38,228 nt of DNA from Gammaproteobacteria bacterium (GTDB taxonomy: Bacteria > Pseudomonadota > Gammaproteobacteria > Burkholderiales > Nitrosomonadaceae): the NCBI GenBank assembly GCA_030431985.1, contig JAUIIB010000029.1, positions 1-38,228 on the forward strand. Direction: 5' to 3'. The notes under the pieces were generated by a model. The model saw only the letters and a program-made list of their open reading frames with translations, had not been told where the DNA came from and did no database searches. The stretch's first letter is position 1; the number at the start of each line of letters is the position of its first letter. This document shows positions 8,265-15,301 of this stretch, piece after piece. A program made the translations under genes and the position numbers.

Positions 8265-9881
8265 CTATTGTTCAAATCTATTAGTAATCGGATGCCGCCA
8301 CGTTGTACCGAAATCGCATTGGGTAACTCGAATACCGGGTGGTGCTTGAAAGCGTTTATATTCATTTATTTTGATTAAATGAATGACACGATATACATTC
8401 TCTTCGCTATAGCCTCTTTCGATAATTTCCTCTGGCGACAGATTCTGCTCAATATACGCTTCCATAATCGCATCGAGCACTTCATAGGGTGGAAGACTAT
8501 CCTGATCAGTCTGGTTGTATCGTAGCTCCGCAGTCGGAGCACGTTCAATAATGCGCTGCGGAATCACTGCATCGATTTGGTTGCGATATTTACACAATTG
8601 ATAAACCATGGTTTTACTAATATCTTTAAGAACCGCAAATCCTCCCGCCATATCGCCATATAACGTACAGTAGCCGACTGCCAGCTCGGATTTATTACCT
8701 GTTGTCAGAACAATAGCACCGGTATGATTTGACAGTGCCATGAGTAATGTACCACGTATGCGTGCCTGTAAATTTTCCGGCACAGTACTGGTATATGTAT
8801 CTTCGGCTGAAATATGAAAATCGTTTTCCAGCATAAGTGAAAAATGATCCAACAGCGGCTTGATTAAACTGTGATAGTGCTTTACCCCGAGTGCTTCAGC
8901 CATTGCATTAGCATCCTCAAGGCTAATACTGGACGTATATTGTGTTGGCATCATAACGGTTTGAACTTTATCAGCGCCAAGTGCATCGACAGCTACAGCC
9001 AGTGCCAGTGCCGAATCAATACCGCCAGACAAACCGATTAAGACGCCAGGAAAACGATTTTTATTGATGTAATCTCTAAGCCCCATACACAACGCCTGAT
9101 AAATGCTGGCTGTAGTGGGTAATTGCGGCTCGATATAGCCATTTATCGGTACGTTGTCCTCAATATCAACGTAGCCTAGGGCTTCCTGAAACTCGGCAAA
9201 CTGATGCGTCAACACGCCATTTTTATCCATTACAAATGACGCACCGTCGAATATCAATTCATCTTGGCCACCCACTAGATTAGCGTGCACTACACCTACT
9301 CCGGTATTGCTGATAAATTGTTGGGTTAATTGGTAGCGGGAAACCTGTTTATCAATATGATACGCTGAAGCACTTAAAACCAGTAGATAATCAATATCCG
9401 ACGCCATTATCACCGGGCTTTCTACGGTATGCGCCTGCCAGAAATCCGCACATATCAGAATACCAAACCTGACACCGGATATTTCAAACAAACTTGGATT
9501 ACCGCCTTTATCAAAATAATAGTATTCATTGAAAAACGGTGCCCGATTCAGAATATATTTATGGTGAAACGCAACTATCTGCCTATCCTGGATAACAGAT
9601 ACAGAATTATATAGCTTACCATTCTGGAAATCCGGATGACCTACGACCAATGTTATGCCGACAGTCTTTTGCACCAAATCATTCAGTACTTCGGAACAAG
9701 CCTGATAAAACGTTTCACGTAACAACAGATCAGCAGGTGGATAACCGGAAAGCGCCAACTCAGGTGTAACCACTAAGTCCGCACCAGCATCCCTGGCATT
9801 CTCCATCGCGATAATAATTTTTCTCGCATTGCCGACGATATCGCCAACAACGCAATTCATTTGTGCTATGGCTATTTTCAT
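8265..9881 (-). CDS. nadE: glutamine-dependent NAD+ synthetase
   Basis: 538 residues, two domains. The N-terminal nitrilase-type glutaminase has the catalytic triad Glu41 (VTPELALSGYPP), Lys108 (HHKYILN) and Cys144 (ILICADFW). It releases ammonia from glutamine. The C-terminal synthetase domain has the ATP-pyrophosphatase loop SGGIDS (285-290) and makes NAD+ from deamido-NAD+ (nicotinic acid adenine dinucleotide), ATP and ammonia in the cytoplasm. The length fits the bacterial glutamine-dependent form. It begins 26 bases after the phosphomannomutase gene and appears to be the last gene of an ilvE / zinc-finger / phosphomannomutase / nadE operon. No clear Shine-Dalgarno site precedes the ATG, which suggests coupling to upstream translation. 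No terminator was recognised in the 156 bases between its stop and the cytochrome genes. Confidence 0.95.
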   Translation of the reverse strand: MKIAIAQMNCVVGDIVGNARKIIIAMENARDAGADLVVTPELALSGYPPADLLLRETFYQACSEVLNDLVQKTVGITLVVGHPDFQNGKLYNSVSVIQDRQIVAFHHKYILNRAPFFNEYYYFDKGGNPSLFEISGVRFGILICADFWQAHTVESPVIMASDIDYLLVLSASAYHIDKQVSRYQLTQQFISNTGVGVVHANLVGGQDELIFDGASFVMDKNGVLTHQFAEFQEALGYVDIEDNVPINGYIEPQLPTTASIYQALCMGLRDYINKNRFPGVLIGLSGGIDSALALAVAVDALGADKVQTVMMPTQYTSSISLEDANAMAEALGVKHYHSLIKPLLDHFSLMLENDFHISAEDTYTSTVPENLQARIRGTLLMALSNHTGAIVLTTGNKSELAVGYCTLYGDMAGGFAVLKDISKTMVYQLCKYRNQIDAVIPQRIIERAPTAELRYNQTDQDSLPPYEVLDAIMEAYIEQNLSPEEIIERGYSEENVYRVIHLIKINEYKRFQAPPGIRVTQCDFGTTWRHPITNRFEQ

Positions 9882-9907
9882 CTAAACCAATACGCTATCA
9901 GATCAGG

Positions 9908-11296
9908 CTAAAAGGGAAATACAGTTTCCGGTTTAATCCGTTCGATATTGTCACGAAAGTCCTGTTGAATACGCTTAAGTGCGGCCGAACTTTCGGCTTC
10001 AAAACGCAACACGATAACCGGAGTAGTATTTGATGCACGCGCAAGCCCAAATCCATCGTCATATTCTACCCGAAGCCCGTCAATTGTTATTACACGCTGT
10101 GCCATCTCGAACCGCGCATTCTTTTGCAGCGCAGCAATTAATGTATGGTTCTCGCCTTCCTCAACACGAATTTGCAGTTCAGGTGTATTAATCGAATCTG
10201 GCAGACTATTTAATACGTTATCTATATTCTCAACATGACTGAGCAACTCCAACAGCCTCGCGCCGGCATACAAACCGTCATCGAAACCATACCAGCGTTC
10301 TTTGAAAAAAACATGTCCGCTCATTTCTCCAGCCAACAATGCACCTGTTTCTTTTAATTTACCTTTAATGAATGAATGCCCGGTTTTCCACATGATAGGA
10401 ACGCCACCGTGCCGCTCAATCCATGGCGCCAAGTTACGCGTGCATTTCACATCAAAGATAACCTGCCCACCTGGATTTCTGGATAGTGCATCGGCTGCAA
10501 ATAACATAAGCTGGCGATCCGGATAGATAATACTACCATCTTTGGTCACAACACCAAGACGATCACCGTCACCGTCAAAAGCCAATCCGATTTCAGCATC
10601 TGTTGTAGCCAGGGACTGTTTTACATCATCCAGGTTATCCGGTGCTGACGGATCAGGGTGGTGATTTGGAAAGGTTCCGTCTACATCGCAAAACAATTCG
10701 ACGACATCACAACCAAGCTTCCGATACAGTGCGGGCGCGAAAGCACCTGCAACACCATTCCCACAATCGACAACGACCTTCATCGGACGATCGAGCTTGA
10801 TACCGTCAGCGGCGCGCCGGATATATTCTTTCCCTATTTCACGTTGAGAATAATGTCCTTCACCATGCGCCAGATCTTGATTCTCAATACGCCGACGCAA
10901 TCCTTGTATGGCATCTGCCGCGAGCGTTTCACCGCCAAGCGCTATCTTAAAACCATTATACTCCGGTGGATTATGACTCCCTGTAACCATAACACCAGAA
11001 TAATTGCAATATTCGTACGCTGCATAATAAAGCATCGGCGTTGCCACCATCCCGACGTCTACCACATTCACGCCACTATTAAGAATACCGCGAATTAATG
11101 CTTCCGAAAGCGATGGGCCGGACAATCGGCCATCACGTCCGACTGCAATTGACGCCACATTTCTAGCATGGGCTTCTGAGCCGATCGCGTGACCAATCGC
11201 TTCGACGCATTCTTCGGTAAGGCTCTTACCAACAATGCCACGAATATCATAGGCCTTAAAAATTTCCTGTGGAACTGATTGTTTCGCATTATGCAT
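9908..11296 (-). CDS. algC: phosphomannomutase/phosphoglucomutase
   Basis: 462 residues, the usual size of the AlgC-type bifunctional enzyme (463 in Pseudomonas). It interconverts mannose-6-phosphate and mannose-1-phosphate, and the glucose equivalents, supplying sugar nucleotides for exopolysaccharide and LPS. Seen directly: the phosphoserine loop TGSHNP (105-110, Ser107), the Mg2+ loop DGDGDR (241-246) and the sugar-binding GEMSGH (323-328). All four domains appear complete. The ATG at 11296 has a GGAA nine bases upstream. The gene starts 21 bases after the small zinc-finger gene and ends 26 before nadE. The symbol is by family resemblance; manB or pgm would be equally fair names. Confidence 0.92.
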   Translation of the reverse strand: MHNAKQSVPQEIFKAYDIRGIVGKSLTEECVEAIGHAIGSEAHARNVASIAVGRDGRLSGPSLSEALIRGILNSGVNVVDVGMVATPMLYYAAYEYCNYSGVMVTGSHNPPEYNGFKIALGGETLAADAIQGLRRRIENQDLAHGEGHYSQREIGKEYIRRAADGIKLDRPMKVVVDCGNGVAGAFAPALYRKLGCDVVELFCDVDGTFPNHHPDPSAPDNLDDVKQSLATTDAEIGLAFDGDGDRLGVVTKDGSIIYPDRQLMLFAADALSRNPGGQVIFDVKCTRNLAPWIERHGGVPIMWKTGHSFIKGKLKETGALLAGEMSGHVFFKERWYGFDDGLYAGARLLELLSHVENIDNVLNSLPDSINTPELQIRVEEGENHTLIAALQKNARFEMAQRVITIDGLRVEYDDGFGLARASNTTPVIVLRFEAESSAALKRIQQDFRDNIERIKPETVFPF

Positions 11297-11317
11297 GTCT
11301 AAATTCCGATCAACTAC

Positions 11318-11521
11318 TTAATGATGCCCCGCCAGGGCACCCCCTTTTAGCGTATAACGTGTACCACAATATGGACACAACGCTTCACCAGTTTTTTCTA
11401 TCGGCAAGTACACCCGTGGATGCGTGTTCCAAAGCCTCATTTCAGGCGTTGGACAATGTAAAGGTAAATTGTCCGTTGTAATTTCTATTTCTCTTTCTTT
11501 ATTATCAGCTTGTTGATTCAT
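11318..11521 (-). CDS. small CHCC zinc-finger protein
   Basis: 67 residues with the pattern of the zf-CHCC family, also found in the NDUFS6 subunit of mitochondrial complex I: a cysteine (LHCPTPE), a histidine (NTHPRVYLPI), then CPYCG. These four residues would bind one zinc ion. The family is widespread in proteobacteria as a short stand-alone protein of uncertain role. The gene sits between ilvE (25 bases) and the phosphomannomutase (21 bases), a common betaproteobacterial neighbourhood for it. A GGAG lies ten bases before the ATG. The assignment is firm; the function is not known. Confidence 0.9.
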   Translation of the reverse strand: MNQQADNKEREIEITTDNLPLHCPTPEMRLWNTHPRVYLPIEKTGEALCPYCGTRYTLKGGALAGHH

Positions 11522-11546
11522 GATTCTTATACTCCGATACAGCTTA

Positions 11547-12467
11547 TTAAACCAAAGTCAACCAGTTACGATGACCCGTATTCTTGCCTTTAACGCAATC
11601 AAAAAATATACTCTGCAATTGCGTAGTTACCGGACCGCGCCTACCTCCACCGATAACCCTGTTATCCAGTTCGCGAATGGGTGTCACTTCTGCCGCAGTA
11701 CCGGTAAAGAACGCTTCATCCGCACAATACACTTCATCGCGCGTAATACGCTTCTCAACAACAGGAATACCTGCTTCCATCGCTAATTCGATAATAGAAG
11801 CACGTGTAATACCTTCAAGACATGATGTCAAATCAGGGGTATATAGGGTCCCCTGCTTAACAATGAAAATATTTTCACCAGATCCCTCAGCAACATAGCC
11901 GTCCGTATCCAGCAATAGTGCTTCATCGTAACCACACTGGGCTGCCTCTTGATTCGCCAGTATTGAATTGGCGTATGTCGTTACTGATTTCGCCCGACAC
12001 ATATTAATGTTGACGTGATGACGCGTAAATGAAGAAGTTTTGACACGTATTCCTGTTTCAAGACTTTCTGCACCCAAGTATGTACCCCACGACCAAGCAG
12101 CCACTGCTACATGTACTGAAAGCGTTGTTGCGGAAAGACCCATAGCTTCGGATCCATAAAATACAATTGGCCGGATATACCCGGAAGTTAAATTATTTTG
12201 TGAAACAACATCACGCTGCGCCTGCATCACCGCTGCCTTATCGTAAGGCATTTTTATCATAAAAATATGCGCTGAATTAAATAACCGGTCCGTATGTTCC
12301 TTTAAACGAAATATAGCCGGCCCTTGTGCTGTTTCATAGGCCCGCACCCCCTCAAATACTCCCAGTCCATAGTGCAGCGTATGCGTCAGTACGTGCGTAT
12401 TGGCTTCCCGCCAGGGAACCATTTTGCCGTCATACCAAATAACGCCGTCACGATCAGCCATTGACAT
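11547..12467 (-). CDS. ilvE: branched-chain amino acid aminotransferase
   Basis: 306 residues, full length for class IV aminotransferases of the IlvE type. It catalyses the last step of valine, leucine and isoleucine synthesis, moving an amino group from glutamate to the keto acid with pyridoxal phosphate. The PLP-binding lysine is Lys160 (NMCRAKSVTTYANS), and the GYDEALLLD and GSGENIF segments of the family are present. The ATG at 12467 has a good Shine-Dalgarno site (GGGAG, seven bases upstream) and a second in-frame ATG two codons on. It is the first gene of the operon with the zinc-finger gene, the phosphomannomutase and nadE. A terminator-like hairpin with a U-run lies immediately upstream of the ribosome binding site, suggesting control by attenuation. 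Confidence 0.95.
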   Translation of the reverse strand: MSMADRDGVIWYDGKMVPWREANTHVLTHTLHYGLGVFEGVRAYETAQGPAIFRLKEHTDRLFNSAHIFMIKMPYDKAAVMQAQRDVVSQNNLTSGYIRPIVFYGSEAMGLSATTLSVHVAVAAWSWGTYLGAESLETGIRVKTSSFTRHHVNINMCRAKSVTTYANSILANQEAAQCGYDEALLLDTDGYVAEGSGENIFIVKQGTLYTPDLTSCLEGITRASIIELAMEAGIPVVEKRITRDEVYCADEAFFTGTAAEVTPIRELDNRVIGGGRRGPVTTQLQSIFFDCVKGKNTGHRNWLTLV

Positions 12468-12480
12468 CCAGAAACTCCCG

Positions 12481-12521
12481 AAAAAAAAGAAATCAGTTAA
12501 AAGACATATTTTAACTGATTT
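12481..12521 (-). terminator. terminator-like hairpin directly upstream of ilvE (possible attenuator)
   Basis: A perfect 13-base-pair stem, AAATCAGTTAAAA at 12490-12502 and TTTTAACTGATTT at 12509-12521, closes a six-base loop. In the ilvE direction it is followed by a nearly unbroken run of T (12489 down to 12481), then the GGGAG ribosome binding site and the ATG. Any ilvE message started upstream must pass it. The stem is AT-rich (two GC pairs), so its strength is moderate. It could also act on the plus strand, where TTTTT follows the stem. Confidence 0.6.
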
Positions 12522-12848
12522 TTTATACCGCGTTGGAAGTCATCCTTTCTTTTTCAATACTACGGACTAGCATTTATTTTTCACTGTCACAACCACATCA
12601 ACTAGTAGTCGGAAGTTATCAATGCCGACATTAAATAACCGACTATCTAATTTGAAATCGTAAAAAGCAACCGGTTAATATTTCGGATTGATATTAATCT
12701 AACGAGAGGTGGCACTAAGATACCTGCACGATAAGTTACCGGCTATATTTTTTATTGGGGTTTGAATTATATTGAGATGTTTAATCGTTAGGTGTTTGAA
12801 TCAGCCGATAGCCAAATATGAACTATCCTGCAGCGATAAAATCGCTCA
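12522..12848. other. long ilvE leader / hslO downstream region with competing inverted repeats
   Basis: No gene was found in these 327 bases. TAGTCGG (12606-12612) can pair with CCGACTA (12639-12645), and its core GTCGG can instead pair with CCGAC (12625-12629), so two hairpins compete. A short hairpin AGCGAT-AAA-ATCGCT (12832-12846) lies at the end of hslO without a U-run. The region may hold the ilvE promoter and leader. No leader peptide rich in Ile, Leu or Val was recognised. Confidence 0.35.
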
Positions 12849-13703
12849 TCAATGTACAGTTGGGCCTGCATCCCGAAAAATTGCATCGACTGCTAATGCA
12901 TCAAAGCGATATTCGCGATCACAGATCTCATCATGAACAATGACCTCACCACGCTCACGCAAAATAGCATTAACCTCATCACGTCCCAATGACTGCAGCA
13001 TTTCACAAATTTTTGCCGTATTTTCATGACAACCAAAGCTTACCGACTGGGCTTCAAAAATACGTATCGTCTCCTCAAAAAACAAACGTCTTAGCATTTC
13101 CTCTGCAGTAAGATCAAATAAATCCCTGTCATATGCCGTTGCCGCTAGCGCTTCAACACGGGTCCAGCCGTCAGGGTCTCTTTCATCAGCTTCGGGCATT
13201 TTCTGCAGCATAATACCCAAGATTGTATTATCCGTAGCAGTTAAAAATAAACGTGAAGACAGTTGCTCTGATTGTTTGAAGTAGTGTTCAAAAATCTCAC
13301 CAATTGTATCACCATCCAATGGCACAATACTCTGATAGGCTTCACGCATCGAATCCTTGTCCAGCGTTAATACCAATCGACCGTGGCCAAGCAAATCAGG
13401 TACTGGTTGCGAAGCCACGTTCGGTACAAATTTTGCCATGCCTCTCAAATTCAAGTTTTCACTGCAGTCGATCACCAGCATCGACACGGGTCCATTACCC
13501 TGAAGCTGAACAGTCAATCGTCCGGGCTGTTTTAATTGGTCGCTTAACAGCAATGTAACAGCACTCATTTCCCCGAGCAAATGCATAACAGGTACAGGAT
13601 ACCTTCTGTCTCTAAGCATTTGTTGCCAAACACTGTCAAGTCTCACAATAGCCCCTCGGATATCAAGAGTTTCCAATAAAAAACGTTGTACGTAATTATT
13701 CAT
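12849..13703 (-). CDS. hslO: Hsp33-type redox chaperone with an incomplete zinc site
   Basis: 284 residues, colinear with Hsp33 over its whole length. It is a cytoplasmic chaperone that normally binds zinc through CxC and CxxC near the C-terminus and becomes active when these are oxidised. Here the first motif reads FGCHEN (Cys225 kept, the second cysteine is Glu227). The second reads VHDEIC (first cysteine is Asp258, Cys261 kept). Two of the four ligands are therefore missing; Cys233 is an extra cysteine nearby. Either the redox switch works differently or it is lost. The ATG at 13703 shares a base with the stop of a short upstream frame (TAATG), and no strong Shine-Dalgarno site is visible, so coupling to that frame may drive translation. 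Confidence 0.9.
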   Translation of the reverse strand: MNNYVQRFLLETLDIRGAIVRLDSVWQQMLRDRRYPVPVMHLLGEMSAVTLLLSDQLKQPGRLTVQLQGNGPVSMLVIDCSENLNLRGMAKFVPNVASQPVPDLLGHGRLVLTLDKDSMREAYQSIVPLDGDTIGEIFEHYFKQSEQLSSRLFLTATDNTILGIMLQKMPEADERDPDGWTRVEALAATAYDRDLFDLTAEEMLRRLFFEETIRIFEAQSVSFGCHENTAKICEMLQSLGRDEVNAILRERGEVIVHDEICDREYRFDALAVDAIFRDAGPTVH

Positions 13704-13822
13704 TAATAGTTATCTTTTCTTATAGTATTGCCTAAACGATATTCGCTAGGTGCACGTCCAATTTTAACTGTTTCTGTGCGACGAGGATCTTCGTGGTAAA
13801 TTTTAAGCCGATATCCGACATA
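13703..13822 (-). pseudogene. short coding-like frame coupled to hslO, without a normal start
   Basis: An open frame of 39 sense codons between a TAA at 13825 and a TAA at 13705 encodes a basic peptide containing YHEDPRRTETVKIG and ending with RLGNTIRKDNY. Codon choice looks like a real gene, and its stop overlaps the hslO start as TAATG. It has no ATG, GTG or TTG. An ATG exists at 13819-13817 in the next frame, and one extra base after its second codon would join it to this frame. A one-base deletion or an ATT start are possible explanations. I do not recognise the family. Confidence 0.4.
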
Positions 13823-14041
13823 TTAGTTTCTACAAATAAGTCAGTATTATGAAAGCAACCACGGCTCAGAGCAAGCAGGACAATTCAAAACACAGTTTGA
13901 ATTTAATACCCGTCTAGCTGATTTAATCGCGTTAAAAATTGCTGGACAGGGAAAGTAGTCATCATAAATTAATGCGTTCAACGATTGAATATACACCATG
14001 TGTTTGCTAGTATGGCGCCGTATCCAAGTCTTCGTAACATT

Positions 14042-14245
14042 ATGCAGCAACTTCTGATCTTTCTAGGAATAATTTTGCTGATTCTGGGCGTGGGATGGCC
14101 ATTACTGCCCCGGCTGCCGCTTGGCCACTTGCCGGGGGATATCTATATTCAACGGGAGAATTTCACTTTTTACTTTCCCCTTACCACTGGTTTACTCATT
14201 TCAATCGTGCTAACTATATTAATCTGGTTATGGATGCGAAAATGA
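14042..14245 (+). CDS. small two-helix membrane protein, DUF2905 family
   Basis: 67 residues from ATG 14042. The sequence has a first membrane helix (LLIFLGIILLILGVGWPLL), the family signature LGHLPGDIYIQRENF with FYFPLTTG, and a second membrane helix ending WLWMRK. This matches the DUF2905 family of small inner-membrane proteins, function unknown. An upstream in-frame TTG (13985) and ATG (14012) would add a polar leader not seen in the family, so the start at MQQLLIF is preferred; no strong Shine-Dalgarno site distinguishes them. It stands alone on the plus strand, convergent with the diguanylate cyclase gene. Confidence 0.85.
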   Translation: MQQLLIFLGIILLILGVGWPLLPRLPLGHLPGDIYIQRENFTFYFPLTTGLLISIVLTILIWLWMRK

Positions 14246-14298
14246 ATCTACCGGATTCCTTTACCTGGCACGACATCTCCTAAGCCGCCACTTTTATT

Positions 14299-15126
14299 TC
14301 AAGCCACCTGGATTTGATTGCGTCCTGCATGCTTAGCATGATAAAGCGCATCATCCGCTTTTTTGATCAACAAACCACTATCGTGTTGATTTTTCCCCAT
14401 AGCAGCGCAACCCATACTTACGGTTATTCTTAGTGTTGGGGATAAATCTGAAAGGTCAATCCGTTCGACCGTATCTCTTAATTTTTCACCAATTATTAGG
14501 CAGTCTTCTAGAATGGTCTGTGGACAAACAACCAAAAACTCCTCGCCACCGAACCGACCAATCATGTCACTTTTTCTCAATATTGGTAAGCAGGCCGCAA
14601 TAACACGTCGTAAGACCTCGTCGCCAACATCATGCCCATTCTGATCATTGACTGTTTTAAAATGATCGATATCAAGCAACAGAATAGATAATTCGGTTTC
14701 AAAATGCGAAGCCACATGCAGTGCATCTTCCAGAAACGCTAAAACATACCGGCGGTTAGCGATGCAGGTTAGCGGATCAATATTGGCAATATAACGTAGC
14801 TCCGCTTCAGTTTTGAATTGCTTTTTCAGCAACAAAACACCAATTCCGGCTATCAATCCCAGTACTAATATCGATTCAGCACGATTAATTATTACAATCC
14901 ACTTTTCACTACCACTCTCTGACAAAAAATAGCCCACAACAATCAATATGATAGAAAGCATTGAAAAGAAAAATATAAGTTTTATGGATCGCAAAAAAAT
15001 ACATATGGCAATAACGAAAACATACGGCATGCCGCTCGCAACCCCAAGCGGCATCGAAAAATCGAACACAAAAATCAATATGCAGAAAAGCAATAAACTG
15101 CAAAAAGAAATGGGTTTTTTATTCAT
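14299..15126 (-). CDS. membrane-bound diguanylate cyclase (GGDEF)
   Basis: 275 residues. The first 100 or so contain about four hydrophobic helices (7-28, 33-48, 50-69, 85-100) with no large periplasmic domain. The catalytic domain (about 112-275) has the full motif RFGGEEF (191-197), the metal-binding LLDIDHFKTVND region and an intact RxxD product-inhibition site (RKSD, 184-187) five residues before GGEEF. It should make c-di-GMP from two GTP at the inner membrane. It lies 175 bases downstream of the ATPase-ankyrin gene on the same strand, so it may share its control. No known sensor family was recognised in the membrane part. Confidence 0.9.
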   Translation of the reverse strand: MNKKPISFCSLLLFCILIFVFDFSMPLGVASGMPYVFVIAICIFLRSIKLIFFFSMLSIILIVVGYFLSESGSEKWIVIINRAESILVLGLIAGIGVLLLKKQFKTEAELRYIANIDPLTCIANRRYVLAFLEDALHVASHFETELSILLLDIDHFKTVNDQNGHDVGDEVLRRVIAACLPILRKSDMIGRFGGEEFLVVCPQTILEDCLIIGEKLRDTVERIDLSDLSPTLRITVSMGCAAMGKNQHDSGLLIKKADDALYHAKHAGRNQIQVA

Positions 15127-15301
15127 GACATGAAATATACAAGCCCCACCTAAAACAAACTCATGTTAAATGGAGTATTTTCTTCTGAGTGTAGACTGGC
15201 TCAGTACATATAACGTCATTTATGAACAGTATTTAACCTCATGTCATAAAAAAGGCAATATCGATAACTCAACAACACAGCTTCCCCTAGAAAACAAGAA
15301 T

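Noticed and set aside
10658..11098. A 146-codon plus-strand open frame inside the phosphomannomutase gene
   Set aside because: It is antisense to a clearly conserved gene and resembles no protein; it is a shadow frame.
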